A stretch of DNA of 64,000 bases. Origin: Calliopum simillimum. Taxonomy: Eukaryota; Arthropoda; Insecta; Diptera; Lauxaniidae. The notes beneath the pieces are model-generated. The model searched no databases. It was not told the origin of the DNA and saw only the letters and a program-made list of their open reading frames with translations. Location: positions 22,559,964-22,623,963 of the forward strand of contig OX638370.1 of NCBI GenBank assembly GCA_951812925.1, given 5' to 3'. Positions 23,701-34,384 of the stretch are shown here, piece after piece. How positions within the stretch are numbered: position 1 is the stretch's first letter; every line of letters starts with the position of its first letter. The position numbers were made by a program, and so were the translations under genes.

Positions 23701-24328
23701 CAAGTGACACAATCAATTTATTTATGTTGTTTAAATTTCAAAGGGTGCGCTGCATGGATGTGTAACTCGGAATTGAGCTGACTTGAGTTTTCTATAACAG
23801 CATTCCACAATGAAATTCCAAAGTTGCTCCATTTACATTCCCATGAATTTAACTCCGGCATGAAATCTAAGAAATCATTAGAAATCGATCTTAAGGTATG
23901 ACACATTCACTTCAGAAATATGTATTTTAGTATTTACCATAGATGATATAGTCATTGAGGTCCGTAGAAAATGACAAATCCAATTTCCTACAATTTTCAA
24001 ATTACATTGATAATTTTCTACTATCTTTTCAACTGCCGTCTTAAAAAATTCTCAAATAATACTTATCATATATTTATTACAAATATCTTTTACAATCACA
24101 TTATTACAGAAACAAAATAATAATGCACTATAGATAGTGTAAGTACTGATAGCTGAATTCGAAATGTCTCTTGATCGGCTATAAGTGGTATTAAATTTAT
24201 AATACTCAAACTTTCCCTGCACTTCCTTCCATATGTATGCAACTAGTTATTTATGTTGCCAATAGATTGTTCCAAAAACAAAATTCTACTCACGAAGCAA
24301 CACATTGTATTTGGCACAAAACTTTTTT
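23701..24328. other. AT-rich DNA between LINE relic and DINE-like repeat
   Basis: A 62-codon minus ORF at 23718-23906 may be the upstream continuation of the LINE relic but has no diagnostic motif. The remainder shows nothing. Confidence 0.4.
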
Positions 24329-24903
24329 ATACCCTACACCCAGGGTATATTCACTTGGTTTTTCCGTTTGTAACGCAAAAAAGGAGGTGTGGCAGGTATG
24401 TAAAAGTATATATATTCTTGATCAGCGTTATCTCCTGAGTCGATATAGCCATGTCCGTCTATCTGGCTAGCTGGCTGCCTGTGCGTGGAAATACATTTTT
24501 GGAGAAAACTGAGCAAGATAATTCATTGAAATTTGGTACTCTACCTCCGTCGTCAAAGTTAGCTCGAGAGATTAAAAATGAGCGAAATCGGTCAAAGGAC
24601 ACGCCTACTGCCCACACAAAAAATATATTCAAAATGCAACTTTAGGAGTATTTTTCACGACAATGCAACCGATATACACATCAATACCACGAATTGTTAG
24701 CGCAAGCTCTAAAAAAAATCTGGGCGATTTCGGGCAAGAGGTCGTGGCACCTCCCATATAAGCAAATGCTTCAAAACGTTATACTGAAAGGGTTTTTTGA
24801 GATAGTCCCACTTAATTTTACTCAGACACTAAGGGTAACGTATATTAAATATATATATGAAATCATTAAGATTGGCCTGGCCAAAGGTTACACTCTTACT
24901 AGT
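24329..24903 (+). mobile_element. DINE-1/Helentron-like repeat, copy 3
   Basis: The best head sequence of the family: CCCTACACCCAGGGTATATT, TTTGTAACGC, TATATATTCTTGATCAGCG, GAGTCGATATAGCCATGTCC. One or two body units and the end GGTTACACTCTTACTAG. It directly abuts the 3' hAT-like half. Confidence 0.78.
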
Positions 24904-25259
24904 TGATTTTTTTTTTTAATACGAACTGAAGATTATTTTTATTTTTCGTTATTTAATACTGAGGAATTTGTTATTTTAATGTTCTAGTGATACATTTTTT
25001 TACCGTTGATGACCTCGTACGTAGGTATGCTTTTCTGCTTTTAAGGAGCTTACATTTTAAAATGAAAATCTTTTGTTTTTGCTCATCAGTCATTGTTTGC
25101 TCCAAAATTTATTTGTCCCCGGTTTTTTTTGCACAAATTTCGTTTTGTCCCCGATTTCGCTCAAACAGAGATGGTCACCGTAATCATACCTACTCTACCA
25201 TTACCAACAGCAAAAACAAAACTTTATTTTTTGAACTTTGACCAGCTTTTTTGATTTTC

Positions 25260-25560
25260 CGAACAGTGTGCGGCGCTCTGTACGCACACATTTATCAAAT
25301 CTCATGCGTGCGCCTTAAATATTTTCAGAGATATGATGAAGTGATTTTTATAGGGAGTGATGCCGCCATTTTTCCGAGTAAACGTTATTTGTCTTGGTGC
25401 TTTTGACATGTGTACCAACTCTAGTCCATGTACGTTAAATATTTTCAGAGATAAAGTAATTTTCAAAAAAACTAAGACGTTTACGGGATTTTATTACAGA
25501 AATCGGTAAATGGATCAGTTAAGAAGAAAAAACCGCGGAGTGCTATTAAATAAGTGCGAG
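25260..25560. repeat. Tandem-like units with TTAAATATTTTCAGAGATA
   Basis: Two units share YGTRCGYCTTAAATATTTTC-type sequence, with GGGAGTGATGCCGCC between. They are related to the array at 9160-9790. The segment ACCGATTTCTGTAATAAAA (inverted here) and GCACTCCRCGGTTTTT also occur at 39440-39510. Confidence 0.5.
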
Positions 25561-26300
25561 CGTTTTTTTAATATATCTAGCGAACGAAACAAAATTTCGA
25601 GATTTTTTTTAGAAAACTTTTTGTAGAGAATCAAATTTGCCATCAAAGCAAATTATTTAAAAAATTAAAAAAAAAAATTGCTGTTGCACAAAAAAAAAAA
25701 AAAAAAAAAAAATACTGAAGCAAAAATTTCGAATGCTTGTGTTCTTTTATTGTTTTGCCTATAAGCTTTTAAGGGTCAGAAATAGATTAAATTATAAGGA
25801 AGCGGAAAACACCCAATTTCGCGTAAAATCCCAAAAAACTTTTTTTATGGCTTACTTTATTTTTTTCAGCCAGACGAATCCGCGGGAAGAGTAAGCGATG
25901 AAATCTTTTGACGCAGAAATTTCGAGCTAGTTTCGATCTGACCTTGAATAAAGTGTTTTCCGGAAAACCTTATTTATTTTTTCAGCCAGACGAACCCATG
26001 AGAATATTTGGCGATCGTATCATTTGACACACGAATTTCGGGTTAGTTTCAAGCTCATCAAAAACGAAAAGTGTTTTTCGGAAAACCCCAAACTTTCCCG
26101 GAAAATCCCAAAAAAAAATTTTTTTATGGCGGTGCCTTGACATAATCCCTCCGGACATAATCCCCATTTTGTAAATGGATGTTATGTCATGTTATGATTA
26201 CTTCCTTAAAGTTTTGATTTAACATCTTGGCTTAAATCCTTGCTTGCCTCCATAAAGGCTTGTATGTATCCGTAGGTGTATCCACAAGTCTTACCATGGC
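25561..26300. repeat. 116-bp direct duplication in otherwise unassigned DNA
   Basis: TTTTTTCAGCCAGACGAA occurs at about 25861 and again at 25977, each followed by a diverged GAATTTCGRGYTAGTTTC and GTTTTYCGGAAAACC block. A poly-A run lies at 25689-25712. No gene is supported. Confidence 0.5.
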
Positions 26301-26305
26301 CTGAC

Positions 26306-26430
26306 CTACATAAGAACTACAGCATTCTCCATAGGCGTTACCGTACCGCTGCAACCATATTGCGGAGCCACTGGAACCTGTTGCTATCTCGGAAACATCT
26401 TTGATGAAATACTTTGAATGTTGTTTAGAA
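26306..26430 (-). other. Possible exon relic sharing a leader with the ORF at 27918-28688
   Basis: On the minus strand, CTAAACAACATTCAAAGTAT and TTCATCAAAGATG match (two or three differences in ~45 bp) the start region of the repeat-protein ORF at 28688. Downstream one frame stays open for 50 codons (NAYGECCSSYVGQAM then a GTAAGA donor-like site). Both could derive from one duplicated 5' exon. No product is recognised. Confidence 0.35.
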
Positions 26431-27236
26431 ATTGTAGTTCAAAAAAATGTCTGATGCAAGGAAGCCTTAAATTGCACTTATACAGTAGAAGTTTGTTCAC
26501 AAAAAAAAAAAACCTCATTATAAATATAAACAAATGATGTTTTATCAATAATTTTATTTTATCAGTAATTCCATTTATAAACAGCTATGAAATATAGTCG
26601 ATTATTTTATCTAGAGATAACCAGGCATGTCGTGAAATCCGATTGATTTCAATCACTTTTCATTTGAGAGGCTTTTTTATGAAAACGGTGAGTCAAACGA
26701 AAAAAAGTATAAGAATCTCTTTTGTGGAGAAAAACAGGTTCCACAAAAAAGTATGGATTTGCATTTACGTCAAAATAATCATTTAGAAAATATTCAATAA
26801 AAACAAATTTTTCGACTTTTTGCGGTTTTTTAAGAATATTTCCTAAACGGTTATTTTTTCGTTGATGCAAATCAGATTGGCGTAAAATAACGACTGACTT
26901 AGCGTTTACGTACTTTTAATTTAAAAATCTGCATTGATAGTTTTACATATCAATTTTCAGCATTGACATATTGCTTTGCAACAACAAAAAAATGCCAAAT
27001 ATTCCAAACACCATTTGTCTAAACCAGGTGACCTTTAAACAACATGATAACTGAAAAAAAAAAAAAATAAAAAAAAACTCTTGGTACCAAAATATATGGG
27101 TTTTTAAAAAAAAAAAACCAATACTCAAACATTCACAGCATGGTCCAATGGAATGCATTCCTAAGAGGAAAAATTTCTAGCGTTTCTGATCCAAGCACTT
27201 CAAAAGTGCTTGTCCCCATAAAAATTTAGAAGCACT
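26431..27236. other. AT-rich stretch, nothing recognised
   Basis: Short ORFs only, poly-A runs around 27050-27115, and no inverted or tandem structure that could be supported. Confidence 0.5.
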
Positions 27237-27510
27237 TTCACAATGATTTTGTATAAGGCTGCAGTAAGAACAAGATGAGTTCGAATCTAGCTCGAGTGAT
27301 TTTTTCTTTCCTTTTTTAATTTTTTTTTGCTTAATTTTTTTTTTTATTAAATTATTTTTCATTCAACATCTTTTATTTCACTTTTCTACTTTCCTTTCTC
27401 TTATAAATTTACTTTTGTTTAATTGAATTGAAATTGATTACACAATGATTCTATTTAAGGCTGCAGTAAGAACAACGTGTGTTCGAACCCAGCCCTGGTG
27501 ATTTTTTTCC
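27237..27510 (+). repeat. Two tRNA-like (SINE-type) modules, 202 bp apart
   Basis: 27237-27310 and 27439-27510 are ~70-bp copies of CACAATGATT..AAGGCTGCAGTAAGAACAA followed by a B-box-like GTTCGAAYC and a T-run. The B box plus T-run suggests a tRNA-derived pol III SINE remnant. An A box and cloverleaf are not clear, so these are not called tRNA genes. Confidence 0.5.
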
Positions 27511-27917
27511 ATTTTTGTATTAAAGGGAAAGTGTTTTTACTTACTTAAATGGTTAAAAAAAAGTGTGTCAAGTTGAAACTTCTGCATGAAACATAAATTT
27601 TGTACATTGAATTTAAGAGTGTTCACTTTCAGTTCAAAAATTTACAATTTAAGTTTAATAATTTTCATTGCATTACTTCCAATTTAACTTTTGAATTGGT
27701 CTTATGAGAAGCTTGCTTGATTTATTTCCTGTGGCCACAGAATTGTTCGTCTTGACTAAAAAAATATATTCCGTAGACTCATTAACTTTTAGCTCTAAAA
27801 AAAATAAAATTTAATTTTCTTTATCAATCTTTTTATTGAATTATTCTGCAATAGTTTCTTCCAAAATCATTTTAAAACTTTGCTGGAGACGAACGTGTAG
27901 TATCTCCATTGTTGGAG
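27511..27917. other. AT-rich spacer
   Basis: No gene or repeat recognised. Confidence 0.5.
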
Positions 27918-28688
27918 CTAAGACTGGAAACTGCCAAAAAGACCTACATCAAGTTCAATGTTGATTACAGTATCTCGATTCGCACTTGCATTTGCCGGAA
28001 AGCGAGAATGGTTTACAGACACTCCCTTGCCATTGCAACTTATCCGAGGGCTAGGAACAGGAGGATCAAAGGGTCTAGGAGGTGCTATGATGGATCGAGA
28101 GAGTTCTTCATGTTCAATTTCGACTCCAGTATCTCGATTCGCAGTTGCTTCTGCCGGAAAGCGAGAATGGTTTACAGACACTCCATTGCCATTCCAACTA
28201 ATCCGAGGGCTAGGAACAGGAGGATCAAAGGGTCTAGGAGGTGCTATGATGGATCGAGAGAGTTCTTCATGTTCAATTTCGACTCCAGTATCTCGATTCG
28301 CAGTTGCTTTTGCCGGAAAGCGAGAATGGTTTACAGACACTCCATTGCCATTCCAACTAATCCGAGGGCTAGGGATAGGAAGATCAACGGGTCTAAAAGG
28401 TGGTCTAGGAGGTGGTGTAAGAGGTGGTCCATGAAGTTCTATGATGGATTGATGGAGTTCTTTTCTCTCAGAAGATTTTGATGGACGGCACGTATGATGG
28501 ATTTGCGATCTCTTCCGAAAGCGACCACACGTTATACAGCGCAGTGCATTGCCATTGCGACAAGGCGGAATTTTATCCATATCAACGGAATCAAAAAGGC
28601 TGCGTTCCTTATGAGTGAAGAGGGACGCAGGAACGATTAGCCATCTCCCAGACATCTTTGATGAAATGCTTTGAATGTTGTTTAGCAC
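27918..28688 (-). CDS. Hypothetical 256-residue protein with 53-residue proline-rich repeats
   Basis: Not a family I recognise. Residues 1-60 are moderately basic with a Cys motif (CITCGRFRKRSQIHHTC). Residues ~75-110 are Pro-rich (PPLTPPPRPPFRP). The rest is three near-identical 53-residue units containing PSPRISWNGNGVSVNHSRFP and EIEHEELSRSIIAPP. The DNA unit is exactly 159 bp (starts near 27971, 28130 and 28289), so length is frame-neutral. Two plus-strand frames are also open across the array (27909-28481, 27958-28434), which weakens the case that openness alone proves coding. The proline pattern and the Cys-rich N-terminus favour the minus strand. The start could also be the Met at residue 12 (SSKM), which lies in the leader shared with 26395-26428. 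Confidence 0.45.
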   Translation of the reverse strand: MLNNIQSISSKMSGRWLIVPASLFTHKERSLFDSVDMDKIPPCRNGNALRCITCGRFRKRSQIHHTCRPSKSSERKELHQSIIELHGPPLTPPPRPPFRPVDLPIPSPRISWNGNGVSVNHSRFPAKATANRDTGVEIEHEELSRSIIAPPRPFDPPVPSPRISWNGNGVSVNHSRFPAEATANRDTGVEIEHEELSRSIIAPPRPFDPPVPSPRISCNGKGVSVNHSRFPANASANRDTVINIELDVGLFGSFQS

Positions 28689-29231
28689 ATTTTATTTATT
28701 TTATTATTATTATTTATTTATTAATGTTCTTAACAATTCAAGATAAAAATTACTGTAATAATAATTCTATTGTTGTGCAACAACTAGAGGCGAATGTAGG
28801 TTAATAATAAATTGATTCTTGATTTATTAAGCTTAAAAACTGTCTGATTCAATTTAGTGAACAATTACTCGCTGCTAAAAAAAAAAGTGACAGTTTGTTA
28901 AAAAAGTGGCAGTTTGCTTATTAGGGTTGCCAGCCCAATTTTATAATATAGTATACTACTATATTTAGGGCTACTATATTTCTGAAAAAAAGAACATAGT
29001 AGGCAAAACTCCTCTTTTGTTTGGGTAAAAAAGTAAGAAACATAATTCGTTACAAAATGGGTAAAACGGTGTCGCACATTAGACAGTAGGTACGTCTGTT
29101 TGACAGGATTTCCAGTAAAAATCAAACAGCGACAAATTTTGGAAGAGTAAAAATATATTTGCTCGTAAAAGGAAAAAAAATATCCGTAAATTTCACCAGA
29201 AATCAGAATTCAAAAAAATTGCACTTAAATA
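28689..29231. other. AT-rich DNA, includes a TAGGGTTGCCA end
   Basis: TTAGGGTTGCCAGCCC at 28921 may pair with TGGCAACCCTAG at 36951 as ends of a hAT-like element. Both are followed inward by TACTACTATATTT. No gene. Confidence 0.4.
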
Positions 29232-30665
29232 TGGGTCGTTCCACGGTTCATTTTCATTCCAAAATTTTTTTGACCCGAATTATTTTTTTTCGCATTCTTT
29301 GACTCAAAATAAAGGACAGGATATGCACATTTCTCAAGTTATGAATTTTTCAATTTTTCAAGTTCAAAAAAAGTTCCTCTTTATACTTGCTAAAATCCAA
29401 AAGAAATATTTAATTAACAATGTATCAAAATATGATGAAATGTATGCTTTTTTCTCAGCTTTCGAATGAAGGATATTACAAATCGATCCAAGTAACTGTT
29501 TATAAAAAAAATGACATTTTCCTAAACAAATTAATTTTTTTCAAATTTGGCACTGTTTTTTTTCGATTTTTTTGCAGGAAAATATTTTCTTAACACTTTT
29601 GCAGATACCCCCAAAATTTCAGAATGGATCGTCAAATATTGTGGCTGCAATGAATTTTTAAACTTGTGCGTTCGCCCTGGGAAATGCGCGAATTATAAAT
29701 GTGAACTTGATGTGTTCATAAAAAAAACAATTTTATTCGATATCTGGTTACAATAATCAACTGACTTAAAAACTAAAAATGCAATTATTTATATCTTTTA
29801 CATATTACATTGGCCTGATTTTACATTTTACACAAAAGTGCTTAATCAATTAAAATAAATATAAGTGCTTAATCAATAAATTAATATTAAAATAAATGTA
29901 AGTGCTTAATTAACATAAAATAGTAAAATGCCTAATTAACTAAATATATTAACTTAACTATTGCGAAATGGTTTTAATTTAACTGTTGTTGTAATTATTG
30001 CTGCGTGGTAGTTTTGCTGGCGGAAGCCCATGGTGTACGGTACAGTGGGTGCAGTGGGTACAATATGTAACTCGCGCGCTCGCTCAGGTTCGCGTCAACC
30101 GTGTTCATTTCTGTCGCGTTTGTCGATTTATGATTGCTAAAGCAAGAAAACTGAAAAATTAAGGTGGGATCTTATCGCGCGCGCATTTCCCAGCGCGAAC
30201 GCTCAAGTTTAAAAATTCATTGCAGACACAATTTTTGACGATCCATTCTGAAATTTTGAGGGTATCGGCAAAAGTGTTAAGAAAATATTTTCCCGCAAAA
30301 AAATCGAAAAAAAAAACAGTGCCAAATTTGAAAAAAATTAATTTGTTTAGGAAAATGTCATTTTTTTTTATTAACAATTATGTACTTGGATTGATTTGTA
30401 ATATCCATCATTCGAAAGCTGAGAAAAAAGCATACATTTCATCATATTTTGATACATTGTTAATTAAATATTTCTTTTGGATTTTAGCAAGTATAAAAAG
30501 GAACTTTTTTTGAACTTGAAAAATCGAAAAATTCATAACTTGAGAAATGTGCATATTCTGATGAAAAGAAAAAATATGTGTCCTTTATTTTGAGTCAAAG
30601 AATGCGAAAAAAAATAATTCGGGTCAAAAAAATTTTTGAATGAAAATCCACCGTGGAACAACCCA
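29232..30665. mobile_element. TA-flanked foldback element with ~480-500-bp arms
   Basis: Arms 29232-29705 and 30170-30665 are inverted copies with the ends TGGGTCGTTCCACGGT / ACCGTGGAACAACCCA, flanked by TA. The loop holds three AAGTGCTTAATYAA repeats (29850-29930) and a GC-richer segment near 30000-30120. ORFs in the arms (29547-29756, 30159-30377) are the same sequence read from each arm, ending in a GCGCGC-like region. No transposase. Confidence 0.85.
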
Positions 30666-30782
30666 TATATGATTTTAAATTTACATTTTTACAGCACAAC
30701 GGAGAAATTTTGAAAAGGTCACTCGGTGACTTTTAATTTGACTGATGAAAAATATTGTCAAGTGTCAAAATCATAAGTTTTC

Positions 30783-31105
30783 TTATTCGACAGTTTTTGC
30801 TAAGAAAATTTTATCCAGTAGTCTTGCAATGGAGTAATGGCGGTGAACATTTGTCTTAAATTTACCCATGTCAAAGCTGTCAGGAAAAACGCTTTCTGAA
30901 AGATCGTTCCATAACTTTACCGTGCGACAAAAGAACGAATTGTCTCTGTAATCCGATGTTCTATTCAGCATCGAGGTTACACAAAAGGAATGAGCTTGGT
31001 GAGAAGCCCTAGTAGAACGAGAAAACAAACAGACTGATGGCACCAGGCCACGTACTTCTCTTGAGCATTGCCCATGGAAGTAATAGCCGGAGAGCTAGCC
31101 CCTAA
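30783..31105 (-). pseudogene. LINE 1 (minus strand), ORF2 C-terminus
   Basis: Reads YYFHGQCSREVRGLVPS, SRSTRASHQAH and YRDNSFFCRTVKLWNDL, the conserved tail after the RT domain of Jockey/CR1-group LINEs lacking RNase H. It is the 3' end of the element whose middle is at 31640-31838 and whose RT core is at 34385-35437. Confidence 0.8.
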
Positions 31106-31639
31106 AAACAACTTTGCGTTTCTAAAAGCTGGTTTTGTTACATTTGGTTATTGTAATTGTGTACATCAATAATCTGTCGGTCAGTCAAGCGAACTGTAGA
31201 ACAGGCGGCTGATATATGGTCTCAAAAATGCATAATTTCGATTTTACTGCAATCAATTTCTAAAGGCTGAAACTTCTTATACAGATTGCATAATGCATAT
31301 AAAAAACAATTTTGTCGGTCAGTCAGTTAAACGTTAGAACAAGGGCAGCAGCCCCGTGAAAGGCAAAACGTTTCTTTTACTCAAGACGGAGGCATCTTAC
31401 GAGAAAAGTGTACATGACATAAAATGCTTAGAATCGTTCAAGGAATAGGAGTTTTTTTTTTTTTTTTTTTTTTCTGTAAAATTTTTAAAAAATAACGTTT
31501 TTTACTCAAGAGGGAGGCATCTTACGAAAAAAGTGCACATAACATCAAATGCTTAGAATCATCCAAGGAAAAAGTGTGAAATTTAAAAATTTTTTTTTCT
31601 GAAAAATTATTAAAAATAACGTTAAAAATTAAAAAAAAA
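31106..31639. repeat. Insertion in LINE 1 made of ~126-bp direct duplications
   Basis: CGGTCAGTCA..GTAGAACA motifs occur at 31189 and 31314, and TTACTCAAGACGGAGGCATC occurs at 31378 and, with small changes, at 31502. Poly-T at 31450-31473. No ORF. It separates two parts of the LINE 1 coding sequence. Confidence 0.6.
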
Positions 31640-31838
31640 AAAAGTTCCAAAGAGGTTTTTGAAGCGCCAGCCCATATGTGTGAATTGTATTCCATTTTAG
31701 GCCTAATGTAGGTGAAATAGATAGAGCAAAGATCAACTGGTGAGAATTATTTCTTACATCGTTTAAGAAAGCTTAGGCACTTGGCCGCTTCCTTTGACAC
31801 ATTAAATATGTGTTCCGTCCATCTCAGATCTACTTACT
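31640..31838 (-). pseudogene. LINE 1 (minus strand), RT thumb segment
   Basis: Translates to DLRWTEHIFNVSKEAAKCLS, FLKRCKK, a stop, then FSPVDLCSIYFTYIRPKMEY and NSHIWAGASKTSLEL, a textbook segment C-terminal to the RT active site. It continues the reading broken at 34385 (GVLG), where LINE 2 is inserted. Confidence 0.85.
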
Positions 31839-33420
31839 CATCGTCCACATATAATTGTAATGATTATCCTTTTCCAGTAGCTTCGGGTCTGGTAAGAATG
31901 CCACATATTGATAAGGACATTGTCCTTAGCAAATTAGGCAAAACTAAAATTTCATTTGCTGCAAGACCCGATGGTATTCCATCTTGTGTTCTTAAAAATT
32001 GCTGTGAAGTTCTCGCTTTCCCAATCTATGAAATATTCAAAAAATCGCTAACTTGCGGCATTTTCCCTGAAGTGTGGAAGGCATCTTTTATAATTCCTTT
32101 ACATAAATCTGGTAGCAGATCTATGATATCTAATTATAGGGGGATTGCTAAATTAAGCGCACTGCCTAAACTTTTCGAGCACATTTTAACTTTGCAAATT
32201 GCTCATAGTTCTAATCCTTACATTTCTCCTCACCAGCATGGATTTTTGCAAGGTAGATCAACTGTAACAAATTTGATGGAGTTCTCTACTTGCACAATTA
32301 ATAATTTTGATAAGGGCTATCAGACTGATGTTATTTACACCGATTTCAGTAAAGCTTTCGATGTTGTTAATCATGATTTGTTGCTTTTAAAACTCTCCTT
32401 GATTGGTTTTCCAAGTCTTTTGCTTGAATGGATTCGTTCTTATTTACGCAACAGAACTCAGTGTGTCTTATTTAAGGGAATAAAATCAAATGAATATCCC
32501 GTTACATCTGGAGTTCCCCAGGGCAGTCATATTGGTCCATTATTATTTATTTTGTTTATGAATGATATGCCATCCGTCATAAATACTAGTTACGTGCTAA
32601 TGTATGCCGACGACGTCAAACTTTTTAAGCCTATCAAAAATGCATTTGACTCTTTCTGCCTACAACATGATATTGATAATTTTACAGCTTGGTGTAAAAT
32701 TAATTGCATGACCTTAAATTTAAATAAATGTAAATTAATGTTATTTTCACGCAGGCCTTTAATTCTTTACAACAACAAAGTTGATGATTGCATTCTGGAA
32801 CGTCTAATATCCTTTGAAGACCTAGGAGTAACCATGGATTCCAAACTAAGCTTTAATCTACATATCTCCAAAATTGTAAGCAAAGCTAATAGTGTTCTCG
32901 GTTTCATGAAACGTTGGTCTAAAGAATTTTCTGATCCTTACGTAACAAAGTTATTATTCACCTCGCTCGTACGACCCATTTTAGAGTATGGTTCTGTTGT
33001 TTGGAGTCCTCATTATGAATGCCATATCAATTCTATTGAGTCAGTTCAAAAACAGTTTCTTTTATTTGCTTTAAGAAATCTTCCATGGGATCCTAGCATC
33101 AATTTGCCCCCTTATAGACATCGGTTGAAGCTAATTAATTTACCTACTCTAAAAAATCGGAGAACCATGCTTAACATATGTTTTGTACTTAAGCTTATAA
33201 AAGGCGATATTATTAATGAATACTTATTAAGTATGGTAACCCAAATAGAAATTTTGAATTTTTCCATCTGAGTCATCATAGAACTAACTACATGCTTCAA
33301 GAGCCACTTCGAAGCTCTTGTAGTGACTTTAACATGGTTTTTAATGTAATCGATTTTAATGAATCCTTTCATCAAATTAATAAAAAAGTTATAGATTACT
33401 TGGAAAACATCATTCTGTAA
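31839..33420 (+). pseudogene. LINE 2 (plus strand) reverse transcriptase, one frameshift, 5' truncated
   Basis: The open frame 31781-33271 begins in LINE 1 antisense sequence; true LINE 2 sequence starts about 31839. It shows ARPDGIPSCVLKNC (fingers), YTDFSKAFDVVNHD, SGVPQGSHIGPLLF and the MYADDVK catalytic motif near residue 278, then RPILEYGSVVWSP and RRTMLNICF. After a frameshift near 33232 the natural C-terminus follows (FEFFHLSHHRTNYMLQEP ... VIDYLENIIL) to TAA at 33418. It resembles the Jockey/CR1 group without RNase H. Nearly intact RT, so relatively young. Endonuclease and ORF1 are absent. Confidence 0.85.
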
Positions 33421-34384
33421 GATTGTAGCGGCTTGTCACAGAGTGCTACCTTGCTATTTTCTTTAAGAACTAAGCGTCCATTGTGCACGCGTTCTTTGAG
33501 CATCCACAGTCCATAACTGTGTCAACTCTTTATATCGCTTAGCTGCGGTATCATTTCCAGCCTACAAGAAATACAACGATTATTATGACATGCATCGTTT
33601 CATCATCCACTAATTGATTTCATTACGATGGAAATTTATCGTACCAGCTTCCACAAAGCGTTTCATCTAACGCTGTGGCCATACCGCTCCTTCCAGCGCT
33701 TTTCGTCGAGATAGTGGTTGCAATGTACAGCGTCCTTCTAGCGCTAGGGTGGTTCGTGAGCACCATTCTCTGCCGTGCCATAGTTCCTGGCCAAAGAGTT
33801 TAGAAAAGCAATTTAAGGAAACTCTTGCGAGTATCTCTCAAATCGCATATTTCAATAATGCTTTGTTCAGGTACTATTTGAACCACTTTCCTTTTTTTTG
33901 TAACCACTACTTTCATCATACCAGCTTCCACAAAGCGTTTTATCTAACGCTGTGGGCCATAGCGCTCCTACCTGCGCTTTCGTCGGGATAGTGGTTGCAA
34001 TGTATAGCGTGCTTCTAGCGCTAGGGTGGTTTGCGAGCACCATTCTCTGCCGTGCCATAGCTCCTGGGCAAAGAGTTTAGAAAAGCAATTTAAGTAAACT
34101 CTTGCGAGTATTCTTTCAAATTGCATATTTCAATAATGCTTTGTTCCGGTACTATTTGAACCACCTTGTTTGTAACCACTACCTTCGGATCCAGCCGGCT
34201 GTTACCTTGCTCTTATTTGTGAGCTGTTTTATACCAAATAATAATTTTTAGTCTCGATCATTTGTTTTAATGTTTATATTTTTGAATTGTGTATAAAAAA
34301 TCATTATTGTAATTTATAAGGGCACTACAGCTCAGTAAATGAAACTTAAATAAATAAATAAAATAAATAAAAATAAAATAACCC
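33421..34384 (+). other. LINE 2 3' region with a 277-bp tandem duplication and A-rich tail
   Basis: TACCAGCTTCCACAAAGCG at 33642 recurs at 33919. The two ~277-bp units are ~90% alike (ATAGTGGTTGCAATGTA, CTAGCGCTAGGGTGGTT, GAGCACCATTCTCTGCCGTG). The end, CACTACAGCTCAGTAAATGA and then AAATAAATAAATAAAATAAA to 34384, is a typical LINE 3' tail. Confidence 0.7.

Larger units (their letters stand above)
15668..25182. mobile_element. hAT-like element halves enclosing a dila gene segment
   Basis: TACGGTGACCA at 15668 is mirrored exactly by TGGTCACCGTA ending at 25182, and ATCATACC flanks both outer sides (15660-15667 and 25183-25190). An 11-bp inverted repeat with an 8-bp perfect target duplication is the hAT pattern. 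The end sequences (15668-15962, 24905-25182) match the two ends of a ~700-bp uninterrupted relative at 43241-43945, so together they make one element whose middle was replaced. The inside begins and ends with DINE-1-like repeats and includes dila exons and a LINE relic. No hAT transposase is present. Confidence 0.7.

Noticed and set aside
27909..28481. Plus ORF of 190 codons with RKARMVYRHS repeats
   Set aside because: Antisense of the proline-rich repeat ORF; Arg/Cys-rich reading without a start context. Kept only as a caveat.
30159..30377. Two similar ORFs (29547-29756 plus, 30159-30377 minus) as a gene pair
   Set aside because: They are the same sequence read from the two inverted arms of one foldback element.
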